From positions 43,800,215-43,864,214 of the forward strand of contig OX326961.1 of the NCBI GenBank assembly GCA_946800325.1: a DNA stretch of 64,000 bases. The letters are read 5' to 3'. The notes under the pieces were generated by a model. That model did no database searches. It was given only the letters and a program-made list of their open reading frames with translations, and was not told where the DNA came from. Source of the DNA: Luzula sylvatica. Lineage: Eukaryota > Streptophyta > Magnoliopsida > Poales > Juncaceae. The position numbers were made by a program, and so were the translations under genes. Numbering within the stretch: the stretch's first letter is position 1; every line of letters begins with the position of its first letter. Positions 1 through 11,247 of the stretch are shown here, in pieces.

Positions 1-275
1 CAAAAATTTTACAAATTCAAGCCCATCATTGCATTCATCTCGTCGAGACGAGCGATTTCAATATAAATTTCATATAATTTGGTGGAAGGATGAGAAAATT
101 ACAACAATTTGAATATTATCCGCAATATTTGACCCGATATGGCCGCAATATTACCGATATTTTGCCGCAATATCCGCAATTTCTCAAAAAACGATATTTT
201 CGCAATACTTCATTGCGATATAGTGATTCTAAATCTCAGCCCGCAATATCCGCAATATCGCCGCAATTTAAAACA

Positions 276-278
<3 letters not shown>
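1..278 (-). mobile_element. hAT-like non-autonomous element, end fragment (cut by window edge)
   Basis: This is the reverse complement of the left arm of the element at 36511-37361. Both carry the same flank text around CTCGTCGAGACGAG, the same GGTGGAAGGAT stretch and runs of GCAAT-rich short repeats. The right boundary is CAATTTAAAACACTG at 264-278, which matches the terminal inverted repeat CAGTGTTTTAAATTGCGG of the 36.5 kb element. The other end lies outside the window. No coding capacity is seen; the apparent open frame here is repeat sequence. Confidence 0.7.

Positions 279-361
<83 letters not shown>
279..361. repeat. (AT)n followed by (GA)n microsatellite
   Basis: About 38 bp of alternating AT is followed by about 44 bp of alternating GA. 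The GA part abuts the start of the MITE that follows and may be an expansion of that element's own GAGGGAG-type terminus. Confidence 0.95.
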
Positions 362-366
<5 letters not shown>

Positions 367-568
367 GCTAACATATTTAATTAAGTACCAAAGTTTTTGT
401 ACTTAATACTTTTAAATCATTGAATTTGTATTGAGATTTGTGTATTTAATGGTGTGCACAAAATTTCAAGATCATCATGATAAAATACATATCTCAATAC
501 AAATATAATAGTTAAAAAATATTAACTATCAAAATTTTGATACTTAATTAAGTAGGTTAGACTCCCTC
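318..568. mobile_element. Mutator-like MITE, family A copy 1
   Basis: This is a palindromic element of about 205 bp plus the GA expansion. The left end (GAGGAAAGCTAAC) and right end (GGTTAGACTCCCTC) are inverted repeats, and the centre is near TTTCAAGATCATCATG. It is clearly homologous to copies at 43912, 51172 and 55675, two of which have exact 9-bp target duplications. Here both flanks are AT microsatellite, so the target duplication cannot be read. Confidence 0.75.
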
Positions 569-1637
569 ATATATATATATATATAAATCATGAAATTTAT
601 AGATAATCATACTTAGGTGGGTTATAAAATATAATAATATGAATATAGTATGATATAATCTTATATATAATCATACTTCGGTTCCATTTGGATCGGTCTA
701 GACTTATTAGGTTTAATTTGTACCGATAAATGTCCACGTCTGGGAACAAATCTGGCACCTATGTTACTCTTAAATTTACATTTTTTCTTTACAAATTCAT
801 CTAATGTTTTTTCGATGACCACAACAATACATTCCGCTAACCATCAAAACATTATTAGTTCACCATAAATAAATTATCCATAGAGAATAAACATGACATA
901 TCATCTACGTATTAAATATCAAATTTTACAAAACTCACATATTTCTTTATCTAATTATTATATGAATTATAAATTAAAAAGAACAAACCAAAGACTAAAA
1001 AACAAAAGTAGTCAAAAAAAAACAAAAGAAAATGAATAAAGTGGAGTTCTCTAGCGCGTTCTTTTCATTATTGTTATTTTCAAAAGGCCCAACTTGGTGC
1101 GTACCAAGTAGTAGTAGGTAGTAGGCTAGTAGCATCGAGCATGTATATTGGCGGTACAACCTCAACAACTTGCTATGTCGTTTTCTGGTCAAGTGGATTG
1201 CGTTGTGGTTCCCGCGCCAAATTATTTAATTATTTAACTAATCCCTCTCCTCTCCTCTCCTCTGGCTCTATCTATCCACCAAACTTACGTGCGCACCCTC
1301 AAAAAACTCCAAATTTGTTTTCTTCCGTTCATACCCTCCCCCAAAGTTCTTCAATTCAATTTATTTACACGAATGTTTGAAAATTAAGAAAGAGAAAATT
1401 GATTAAACAATAATGGTGTCAAAAATGAAGAATATATACACGAGCGAAGAAATGGTACACGAGAAGCCCCAGACAAATTTCAACATTTTTTAGGGGTACG
1501 AACGCGAAGTCCATTATTTTTACAAGGATACCTGCGCAAAAAATCCCTCAAAAAACACTGCAAAAAGAAAAAGAAAAAGAAAAAGAAAAAGAAAATCGAA
1601 CAATCTTCATCTCTTCCACTGATGAAAGAAAGAAAAT
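569..1637. other. Intergenic, no gene seen
   Basis: AT-rich spacer and the 3' side of the PYL gene. Short open frames here have no recognisable family, codon bias or splice context. A purine-rich AAAAAG run lies at 1561-1592. Confidence 0.6.
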
Positions 1638-2255
1638 TCATGCTTTCAATCTTGCTTCGCCGGCGAGTCTCTCGGCGGTTTTAGCCAGTGACTGTAGATT
1701 ACACTTAACAATGGTGTCGGCGAATATTTTAGTATCTTCCTTTGTGTTTCCAGGCGGTATATCGACGACGTACGATTCCACGACTACCGTACCTTTTCCT
1801 TCTTTATCTTCATGCACAGTCGTCACAGATCTGTAATTCTTCAACCTATGTTCACCTCCGACGACTCTAAAGCTAATCACATGTCTATCATCATCCAAGA
1901 TCTCCAGTCGTTCCCGACTGGAAGCAGCCGGCAAGCCAGACACGATATGCACCTCTCGTAAAGTTCCGACTCCACCATCTCCGGCCACGACAGCACAACT
2001 ACGAACAAATCGCTTGTACGCCTGAGGCTGATCGAATCGGCGAAGAACCGACCAGACAGCAGAGATCGGAGCTGAAACCCGCTGTACAGCAGCAGAACAA
2101 CACTGCATGGCGCCAGGAGATAGATGTTCGTGATGACGCGCTACCTCTTCCGGTACTTCGTGATGCGTACACCGATCGACGGCAGAGATTTGGGAGATTT
2201 GTCTGGGATGGAGCTGGTGGTGGACGGAGGTCTTGGGCGGAGGTAAGCAAGGCAT
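1638..2255 (-). CDS. PYL4: Abscisic acid receptor, PYR/PYL family (PYL4-like)
   Basis: This is a soluble START/Bet v1-fold ABA receptor. When ABA-bound, it inhibits clade A PP2Cs and so releases SnRK2 kinases (family knowledge). It is a single-exon, 205-aa protein, the usual PYL4-6 length, and intronless genes are typical of this subclade. Visible hallmarks are the ligand-pocket lysine K81 in QAYKRF, the gate loop SGLPA at residues 106-110 followed by a RERLEILDDDRH stretch, and the latch GGEHRLKNY around 133-141. The C-terminal helix (residues 176-203) closes the pocket. The ATG at 2253-2255 was chosen because upstream in-frame codons lead only to a TTG and do not resemble the family. Residues 1-50 are variable. 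PYL5 or PYL6 remains possible as the exact orthologue. Confidence 0.93.
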   Translation of the reverse strand: MPCLPPPKTSVHHQLHPRQISQISAVDRCTHHEVPEEVARHHEHLSPGAMQCCSAAVQRVSAPISAVWSVLRRFDQPQAYKRFVRSCAVVAGDGGVGTLREVHIVSGLPAASSRERLEILDDDRHVISFRVVGGEHRLKNYRSVTTVHEDKEGKGTVVVESYVVDIPPGNTKEDTKIFADTIVKCNLQSLAKTAERLAGEARLKA

Positions 2256-4227
2256 GGTTATGGTTAATGGTGGAATTGTTGGGAGGGGGTTGAAGGGGGT
2301 TTGAATGGTATATTTAAGGGTGATGATGAGAGCGAGCGAGTTGTGCAAATTGCGCAAATGGGGGTGACCAAGTTGAGCGTTGTTTAATTATAGCTGTGAT
2401 TTGCTGCCCTCTCTTGTTATTGCTTCCCTCTAATTGCTTGCATTTTGGGCCACGGCCCATACACTAGCCCAACTATGGCTAATTTTATTGTTGAGGGTAT
2501 ATTTGAGAATTTGGTTGATTCTGTAAACTTTGTTAGGGGATTTACGTATTTACCCTTCTAAAAAAACCAAAATATCATATTTACCCTTAAAAAAATTAAA
2601 ATATTGTATTTGTTCGATATTTTTTGACGTATAACATAGGTTTTTATGTAATTTTCTAAAATAATGTATTTGACGCAAATATTTAGCAGTGTGAAAATAA
2701 GAACAAAAAACTATTTTACCAAATTATTTGGCGAAAATGTCATATATTTTGTTATTTCCGTCAAATAATGTGACGATTTTTTTTTTTTTCATTATTTTCG
2801 TCAAATAATCCGGCGACAATGAATATTTAAAAAAAATCATTTCACCAAATTGTTTGCCGAAAATGCTATTTTTATAAGTCTTTTTTTCTAGTTTCATCAA
2901 AATTGAGGTTATGTATAAAAGTATTAAAAGATCTATCCACCCTCTCTAACAACCCTCAACTTTATAAAGGTGTTTAATTATAGGTGAGATGTTTTAATTT
3001 TTAATTTAAGGATAAATATGATATTATTAATTTTTACAAGGATGAACATGCGAATGCTCCATTTGAATATGTTGAGGATAACATTGTTAAAAATACATAT
3101 ATAATAATTAAAGGAGAAGAGGCTAGAAGGTAATAAATAAAGTATACGAAACCATGGGTGCAAGCAATCTCTACTACGAGAATATTTTTTGTGGATGATC
3201 ATCATTCATGGGGCCGACATGATGAAGGGCTTGAACGAAACTTGTAATTATATATTGATGGCAGAAATAGAATATTGTGTATATGACGAAAATAAACAAA
3301 TCCAAATTTGGGTCCAGAAGAGACTGGAAGAGGACTAATTGTTATATTTTTTTACTTCATTTTTTTGTGTGTAAAAGCAAGAAATGAGAAAAAGAAAAAG
3401 AACATTTATAAACTGGTCTCTTCATAATATACCCATCATTTCAAAAAAGTTTATTCTTCTTATTTTCTATTTTTTGGGTGTGTACTATCATGTTCTTTTG
3501 CACTTTAATCATTTTTCTTAACTTATTGTGTGCCATATTATCATCCAATAAAATGTGATGTACTAAGAATATTTTTTAACAAATAAATCTTATGTAAGGA
3601 GGGTAATTTGGTAAATTGGCATTGGATGGAAATATTAACAGTCATGTAAAATGTGTGTTTCTATATAATATTGAAAAATGGATAATTACCGTTTTAACCC
3701 TGCCGACATTAGCAATAAACATTGTGCACTTAATAGATAGACAGCCAATGAAGACTTGAGTAAACTCGAAAATAAAGGCAAGTTGATGAAAAATTAGGAA
3801 GCAACGAAGCAAATGGGCGACCCACTCGCATAATGGTTCCCCCAAATTGGTGTATAAATTATAGCCATTAATTAAATATTAGATTAATTAATCTTGTCCC
3901 TATGGGTTATGGAGGGGTTAAAAGACAATTAAGTACCTGTTGGCCAACTAGGAAACGCAGCTTTGTGTCACTTGCTCTTTTCTTTTGTTTTCGTACTTCT
4001 TTATTTTTTTTCTTCAAACTTTCATTTTGATCAATTTCATGTTTTTACCCTTGCAAAATCTCTAAATATCACCTATACAGTGAAACATTACAAAATTCTT
4101 TCATCATGGGCTGACAAAGGCCTGCCTTATAATTAGGTATTGATTACAAATAAAAGGGCCAATTCTTGTATATTCTTCAGAAAACTCAAAATATTAAATT
4201 TATCCTTCACAAAAAAAAATATCAAAT
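2256..4227. other. Intergenic, no gene seen
   Basis: Upstream region of the PYL gene and downstream region of the CLASSY pseudogene. AT-rich, with low-complexity stretches such as TTTCGTCAAATAAT variants around 2690-2850 that look like decayed repeat. No supported ORF or RNA gene was seen. Confidence 0.6.
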
Positions 4228-7200
4228 TTATCGATGCTTAACAACCTTCTCAATAATCGTTTTCTTATCCTCGGCCACGATCTCCCTCAACAGCTCGTCA
4301 GAAATCTCTCCCTCCTCGGCGATCCTGCTCCCCTCACTCTCCACACATTTCCCCGTGGTCACCATTTTCGACATCAGAGCTTTCTTGTTGTTGCTCTTAT
4401 ACTTGCCCTCTTCCCAAGTCCCGCTTGCCAGAAGCAAATACACGCGAACCACTCTCTCTTGCCCGAGTCTATACGCTCTCGCAATTGCTTGTTTTGTTTT
4501 CGAATGGTTCCACTCCGAATCCAACAGCACTACTCTCGACGCAGCGGTTAAATTAATTCCCTCGGCACATGCGTTTGTGGAGGCGAGGAGAATTTTCCTC
4601 TACCCTTCTTTATCTCCGTTGAATTTGTCTATCGTTTTTGATCGAACGGCTAGGTCTTGCTCTCCCTTTAGTAGTAAAATTTCTTCTCCTTCTTTCCAGG
4701 AGAAAACAATTTCGATTAATTTTACCAAGAGGTGTAACGGTGCGAGATTATGGCAGAAGATTAAAACCTTTTCTTTCGTAACGAACGATTTCATAATCAC
4801 GTCTATTACGAATCTTGTTTTGGATCCGCTCCAAAAGCTCGTTGCGTGTTTGTCCATCTCTTCGAGCTCTTTTTGAGTGAAGAAAACGTGTGAGCATTTT
4901 GAAGTCCGCACCAATGATGGATGAATCGAACCGATCGAAACCAAGAGCTCGATTTCAATGGGATATCGAGTATTTGGTTTTATCGAGTTCTGTAATTTAT
5001 TCAAAATCTTTTTTTGGAATTTGGTAGATTTAACGAAAATTGTGTAGGTTTCGAGTCCGGGAAGACTTGTCAAACTTTCACCATCAAAAGAATCGACAAA
5101 TTCAAATGTTAGCTCGGTTAATAAATCGATTCCTTGTTTTTTCTCATTCTCATTCGTTGTTTTGATCATTTGACCTACTTTCTCGACAAAAAGTTTTCTT
5201 GCATTTTTTTCTTCACGATTCACTTTATTCTTTTCCAATTCGGTATTTTCAACTCCCTTTCCAGAATCCAACTTGCTAATCAAATCTTGGACGAATCGAG
5301 GTCTCGCTAAGCATAGCGTGTTGAAATATTCTTCAAAATTATTCTGATAAACCGTCCCGGATAAAAGAATTCTTAATTCGGTCTTAACCTTCATTAATAA
5401 TATCCTGAGTTTGGACTTTGTACTTCTCGGGTTATGCCCCTCGTCCAAAATTAACAATCCGGGGTTATTTAACAAAACGTTGCTCATGAATTTACCATAA
5501 TCGTCCTTTGCATTTTCTTTGGCAAGAGAGTAAAAAGAAGGGTAAGTCATTAAAAGGATGCATGGATTTTCATGCCAAGATTTAACCATTTTTAAAGAAT
5601 CCATGATCTTGTTCTTTCTTTTGCTTGGTCTGCAATGTATAATATAAACCGGGATTTCAATATCCCATTTTTCGAATTCTTTTTGCCAAGTATGAACCGC
5701 GCTTTTTGGAGCGAGAATCAAAGGCCGGCTTTGAGGGTAAACCGATAAATAACTTGCGAGAAAAGAAATAATGGTGAGGGTCTTCCCCGATCCCGGAGTG
5801 TGTGAAATTACACAACCGCCCGTTTTTGTACTCGAGGGGTTTTCATTTTCCAAATCAATCGTACCGGCCAGGTTTTTCCAAATGAATTGAAATGCATTTC
5901 TCTGATGGGGATGCAATTTTGGCTCGAGATTTGGAATTGAGCCCCAAATGTTTTCACACGGTTTTGGTTGGGAGGTTTCAGAAGGAAGTATCGTGGATGA
6001 ACAAGGAACGGTTTGTAAAGAATTTGTACTTATCGGGTCAGATTTTTCGTTTGAAATTTGATGGCCACTTTTTTCCTTCTGCAAAGTTACAGTATTTCAA
6101 GGGAAAATTGTAAGGATAGAGATTTTAAAATGACAAAAAGAGTAAACAAGAAACTCACAAAAGGTGGCAACATGTTTCTAATATCGGTGACCACGAGAAG
6201 GCACAATTTACAAATTTCCCCAACTTGCTCATCGAGTTCGCATTCATGCTCACACGATCCGCCACTATCTCCATCTTTTGCATCATCCATAATACTCTCA
6301 TTAGAGTCCAATTTCTGAAAAAAATTAATATATTATTATACTAACTAAATCAACAGTACAAATAATATGATTAATGTAGTAGTAATTAATTGAAGTACCT
6401 TTTTTTGTTCTTCTAGTGCAATTTCAATCAAGCACAAATTCCGCTGCTCATAAATGTCTTCATTCTCATCTTCCTTACGACATTCGATGCCGCTATCACT
6501 ACGCGGCGAAGGCCATGTAAAATCCTCTTTTTCGGAATAATTGGACGGACCCGGCTCACAAACTCCACTCTCATTTTTACTACCATCTAGCTTTGCTTTC
6601 TTTTGAGTGTAATCCTTAATTCCCCCCATTAATTCCTCTATCACTTTATCATACTCCTCGTTAATCAAGTTCCTTTTTCTTTTTCTACCCCTTTTCTCGC
6701 CTGCCCCATATGTATCTTTTTCATTTTCTTTGTTTCGTTTTAGGATAATTTTCTGACTTTTGTTTTTGTTTCCAACGGCGTTTGCTTTCTTTACCGTCTT
6801 TACCTTTGCAGACATGGGACAATTTTTTGGTGATGAATAGTTATAAAAACTATCAGGTTTGGACTTGCAGCGATTCGACCGCCTAATATTCATTTGTTTG
6901 TACAAACTCTCATTATTTAAATTTACCAAATTCTCCTCATTTATCACCCGTAAATCCCTTGTTTCTACTAAATCACTTGGAACAGAAATAGTCTCAATCC
7001 TTGGTTTAGATACTCCATTAGATTCTTTAAAACACACCACTTTCATATTCTGAACAGAACGAGAGCTTGGTTCAGCGACATCGTAATTAATGACATGATA
7101 AATAATTTTGTTTTGCACCGCCTTTATTTCGGCATTCACACCATGCCAAGAGGATAAGACCATGAGCGAAATGATCTCAGATAAAAACCTCTCGTTTTTG

Positions 7201-7769
7201 TGTTTTGATTTGTAAAGGGAATTGCTATTTTCAGTTGAACTCATTGAGAAAGTTCCATTTTCGTCGGGTTCGTGAATAATAGTTTGCAAAATAGAAATCT
7301 GGTTTATGTTTATAACCTTCATTTCACGTTTCGTCTTTGGATTCCTCGGGTTCTTGCACGGAATGACGAGAAATTCGCATTTGCATTCATCATCATGATG
7401 ATGATTTCTTTGGACCTTAATTATTTTTGCATCGATCCAAGCTGGTGACTGCATAAATTATGATAGTTTGTTAAAATCAAATGAAATTTAATAACATGTA
7501 TCATAAATTCATAATTCATACCCGAGACTGGATTTGTGAGGATCCACTTGATACGGCTGGATTCGGCAAAAGCGCTCAAACATGAACGCCTCGTCTGAGA
7601 AAATGTGTGCAATCCAACGTTGTTGCTCTTCTTGATCGGGCCCTTAATTTATCGGTACTGATATTAAGTTTTATTTTCTCCGTGTTGCTAATCTCAACGG
7701 AGAGTTTTCCATCGTCTATACTTATAAAAAGTACACCGTGCCAAGATCCGTCACGAAACACCTCGAATG
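4228..7769 (-). pseudogene. CLSY1: CLASSY1/2-like SNF2 gene, left tandem copy, two nonsense codons
   Basis: CLASSY proteins are SNF2-family remodellers that bring RNA polymerase IV to chromatin for 24-nt siRNA production (family knowledge). Homologous exons are 7522-7769, 6399-7448, 6159-6314 and 4228-6078, all with GT-AG borders and conserved phase. Visible features are the N-terminal FEVF..GSW motif, the SRRAT.LDC motif, a Cys-rich segment CEHECELDEQ..CKLC, a Walker A (PGSGKT, near 5782-5797), DEGH (near 5431-5447), and C-terminal helicase motifs ending LDSEWNHSK and RAYRLGQ. The frame is broken by TGA at 7576-7578, where the neighbour has TGC (Cys), and by TAG at 4600-4602, where the neighbour has AAG (Lys). 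Sequence after both stops still reads in frame to TAA at 4228-4230, so decay is recent. The first coding exon, upstream of 7769, was not found. Confidence 0.85.
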
Positions 7770-9261
7770 CTGAAATGAAAAAAATTAAGAAACAATCATC
7801 ATGCTTAAATAATTATGCAAGTCACATCAGGATTGAAATTAAATTTGACATGCAAATTCAATTGTTACATAATATATCGTATCAAAAGAATCTAGATATT
7901 GTTTTTCAGTGTTTCTTTACCAAAATAAATTTTGCATGCTACCTATTTCAAAGAATATTTTAGATTTAATTAAGTCACCTACGGCTACGGTAACCATGAA
8001 CCGGTACCAATTAAAAAAAAAAGTTTTTAGTCACATGCAGTAACCATGAGCCGGTACCAATTTTAGAAAATAACTATATAAAGGTTTTGAAATCATACGT
8101 ATTGGATTAAAAGGGTAGCTACACGAAGATGAACTTCCTTCCGACATTATAGCAAAACAGAGCTTGTTCGTCTCGACTTCAAATTACCTGAGCTGTTCAA
8201 ATCAAGAGAATAAAAAACACAAAATCTTGGAAAAAGAAATCCGAAAATAAATTAGAATCACATGAAAAGGAGATTGAGAGGCGATAATACAAACCTGACA
8301 ATGGAGAAGATTGTTCCAAACGAGAAGTATAAGTTCAATGGTGATATCAACTATGCTGGTGATATTAACTAAGCTCCCTGAATGAAATTTTATGCATAGA
8401 CAGTGGTGCATCGTGGACCGCCAACCAGAACAAGCCACCTCATCATGACTAAATAAAAGAGTTTAGGCCCAACTGAAAGTCTCTGTTACTGGGCCGAACG
8501 AGGAGTTTGTGAATTGAATAACTTCAATGAGAGCCTAGCATAGCCTAGTACTGTGCCTTTTGATTCCAATTTGTAAAACCTCCAAATCATGACGAGATTT
8601 GTATGCGCATTAGACAAACTAGAAAAATTACTCGCGTTTCGCTGCGAATTTAATCATATAATAAATCAATATATATATTTCATTAAAAAATAACATTATT
8701 ATGCAAATCAAGAATATTAAATATTCGGCGACGACCCGATCGATGAACAAACGTAGACATTTCGCAAAAAAACATAGGTAGGGATGTAGTGGTGATCCTC
8801 CTGCGAGCGTTGTGGCGATCCACCTGCGTCCTCTATTATAAATTATTTATTTGTCAATTAATATTTAATCGAGTCAATTAGAGATGCTAATTAAGTCACT
8901 GAACCCATTATTGCCACCTCATCATGGTTACTTTTTAATTATATATACTTCGATGAATAGTAACTATCGAAGAATAGTAAATGAATAGTAATTAGCAATG
9001 AACAGTAATTAATTTATGAACAGTGTTTAATCAAACAGTAATTGATTGAACAGTGTTAGAGATGAACAGTATTGTATGAACAGTGTGTGATGACGTGGCC
9101 AGCTGGGGTGGAGTCAAAGTGTTGTAAATTTAATGGGAGGGTAGAATTGGCGTTCAGAGTGATAGAATTCACCTTTTCTTCAAACTTATAACGATCTTTC
9201 CCTCAACGACAATCCCAAATTTGATTAAATACGAATGAAAATGGTAGATAAAATAGATTAC
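7770..9261. other. Upstream region/first intron of CLASSY copy and repeat-like spacer
   Basis: The part near 7900-7990 matches the equivalent part upstream of the second copy (15000-15055), both with a GCATGCAAA-like stretch, so the tandem duplication includes intron sequence. Around 8950-9090 short GAACAGT/GAATAGTA units recur irregularly. No convincing exon was found, although the missing first CLASSY exon may lie here. Confidence 0.45.
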
Positions 9262-9418
9262 CCGTCTTCGCCGAGGATTCCGTGAGGAAATTTGGCGGAA
9301 GGCGAAGCGACGCTGAATTCACACAAACCTTCTCCAACTGCATACAAGACGAACGAATTGAAGCATAGAAGCGAGAGAACAAGAGAGCATACGATAATCC
9401 AAGATCTCGCTTCGCCAT
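9262..9418 (-). CDS. Candidate orphan first exon (hypothetical)
   Basis: An ATG at 9416-9418 in good context (AAGAAATGGCG) opens a 52-aa frame, MAKRDLGLSYALLF onward, that ends at a plausible GT donor (CGG|GTAATC, donor at 9261). Base composition is more GC-rich than the flanks. The sequence is Arg/Ser-rich and amphipathic, as an organelle transit peptide might be. No matching downstream exon was recognised and no family assigned. It could be a gene fragment or an upstream exon of the CLASSY copy. Confidence 0.2.
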
Positions 9419-9634
9419 TTCTTCGCCACAGTGAGCTCGCCCTTCAAACCGAGAAGTGATGATGAGAAACGATTATACCTCCGGTGTTCTGTGAGCCCGG
9501 TGCATGAGATCCCACCTTTCAGGTTTGTAAGTGAAATACGCGAAACCGGAAATTCATTTCCGTAAATACTATCCAGCATTTTCGGGAATTGAAATCTTGG
9601 TTCTCATGAAGTAAATTAGTGTATATTATATTAT

Positions 9635-9969
9635 GGAAAATTATACTTTTCCCCAACCATTTCACCCCCAAATTCATGATGGAGTAAGCATGACATCATT
9701 TTGTCATGCTTACCAATCATGCCTCCAATTTACATCCAATTAATTAATCGTTCAATTAACACTTAAATAAAATGTAATTAAAAGTTCATTTAATTAACTT
9801 CTAATTAAACTAATCGATGGTTCAATGAATTAATTTTCAATTAAAATAATCAAATTAAAATTACAAAGTTAATTGAAAGATATTTTGGATGTAAATAGGA
9901 GCTCCCATTAATCGTGATGACAACATCACGATTAATGGGGTGATATATGGAGGCATAGTAGAAGGGCTC
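9635..9969 (-). mobile_element. Mutator-like MITE, family B (335 bp)
   Basis: Ends are GGAAAATTATACTTTTCCCC on the left and GGCATAGTAGAAGGGCTC on the right, the reverse orientation of the element at 31821. Flanks are TTATATTAT on the left and TTGTATTAT on the right, a 9-bp duplication with one mismatch. The interior is AT-rich with inverted ATTAATCGTGATG arms near 9906-9940. Confidence 0.65.
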
Positions 9970-9978
9970 TTGTATTAT

Positions 9979-10886
9979 TAGTCCCATACATTAATAAAAT
10001 ATCTAAATCATAAATCAACCCCAAAAGATAATGAATACATCAAACAATTTACATAAGTAATGATAATTCAAAATATCTAAACAACAATTAAATTCCCATT
10101 TAAGATTACAATCAATATATTTCGAGAAAAAAAAAGAGGGAAAATAAATATCAGTTCCCCGCTTTTAAATCATAAAGCGCGAATTAACACTTTGATTGAT
10201 CAAAGCAAATCATAAATCCCTGATCACATCAAGTCGCCTTATTTTATAGGTGAAATTCACCAAAGAAAAAAAATATTAAAAAGTAAATAAAATATAAATA
10301 AGAAAAAAAAACATAATCACAAAGTAATCACTATCTTATCTTGAGATTTAGAGAACCAAAAAGCAAGTGATAGATTCATTGAGTGACAATTTCAGCTTGT
10401 GTCGATCAATTTCTCAATCATTCTTCTTGACCTTGTGTCGATCAATTATTATTTCTTGATAACATGGAGGTGTTAAATGGCCCGAGTTACTCGAAACCAA
10501 CAATAATGCCAAAAAAATAAATTAATTTCAGCTTTAATATCCTAAATTTAACACAAACAAAGAAAGAATGAAATAAAGAAGAAAGAAAAACAACCAATTA
10601 AAAAAATAAAAGTAGTTTGTACTCGTTACACAAAAAGATGATAATCCATGTCAAAGTAATCAACCAATTAAAAAAGTTAAAAGAGAAGCAGCACTGCTCC
10701 TAACATACTAACAAAAGACTAACAAAGGACGCCATTTCACCAAATTAACAGCAAACAAAATAATAAATTAAGTGTTCTTCGCGGCGAACTGGCCCAAAAT
10801 TATAAGTTGGGAATTGCCTGAAAATTCCAAAATTCAAATATAGAGTAAAATAGAGATCCTTTTATTTACAAACACAATAATAGGAA
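9979..10886. other. Intergenic, nothing recognised
   Basis: AT-rich spacer with poly-A-rich stretches. Short phrases recur (TTGTGTCGATCAATT near 10396-10450), but no gene or complete element was identified. Confidence 0.6.
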
Positions 10887-10895
10887 ATATAATTT

Positions 10896-11097
10896 GGGGA
10901 GTTCTATCATACACCCTTTTTGCTTATGATACATCCATTTTCAAGGCTATTTATTAATAAATGATATGCTAAATAGAAAATTTGAATTGTTCATGAAAGA
11001 AAAAATATCTATAAAAAATAAAATTTATACTACACCCTTCTAAATACCCAAAATACCCTTTTGAAAGGGTATATGATAGAACTCCCCATATAATTTA
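10896..11097. mobile_element. Mutator-like MITE (202 bp) with perfect 9-bp TSD
   Basis: The terminal inverted repeat is GGGGAGTTCTATCATA at the left, and its complement ATATGATAGAACTCCCC is at the right. The 9-bp flanking duplication ATATAATTT is exact (10887-10895 and 11098-11106). It lies about 150 bp downstream of the intact CLASSY stop codon. Confidence 0.9.
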
Positions 11098-11247
11098 TAC
11101 CTCTTGCACAAGTTTCAGATACATTGAATGTAGACGAAATCACAAAATAAATTAATAAATATTTTAATTAAGATTAACAAAGAAATAGATAATTATGATA
11201 TGAAGTTACCTTAACAAAGAGGCTCCAAATCCATCAAAATAAAATCA

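Noticed and set aside
90..371. Open frame of 93 codons through the AT/GA microsatellite
   Set aside because: It is read-through of a hAT-like element and simple repeats (IYIY... and RERE... text), not a gene.
2256..2357. Longer PYL frame starting upstream of the ATG
   Set aside because: The upstream extension begins with a TTG codon and adds no family-like residues; the ATG at 2255 gives the normal length.
8202..8438. Minus-strand 78-codon frame as the first CLASSY exon
   Set aside because: The translation does not resemble the CLASSY N-terminus and no donor in the right phase joins it to the exon at 7769.
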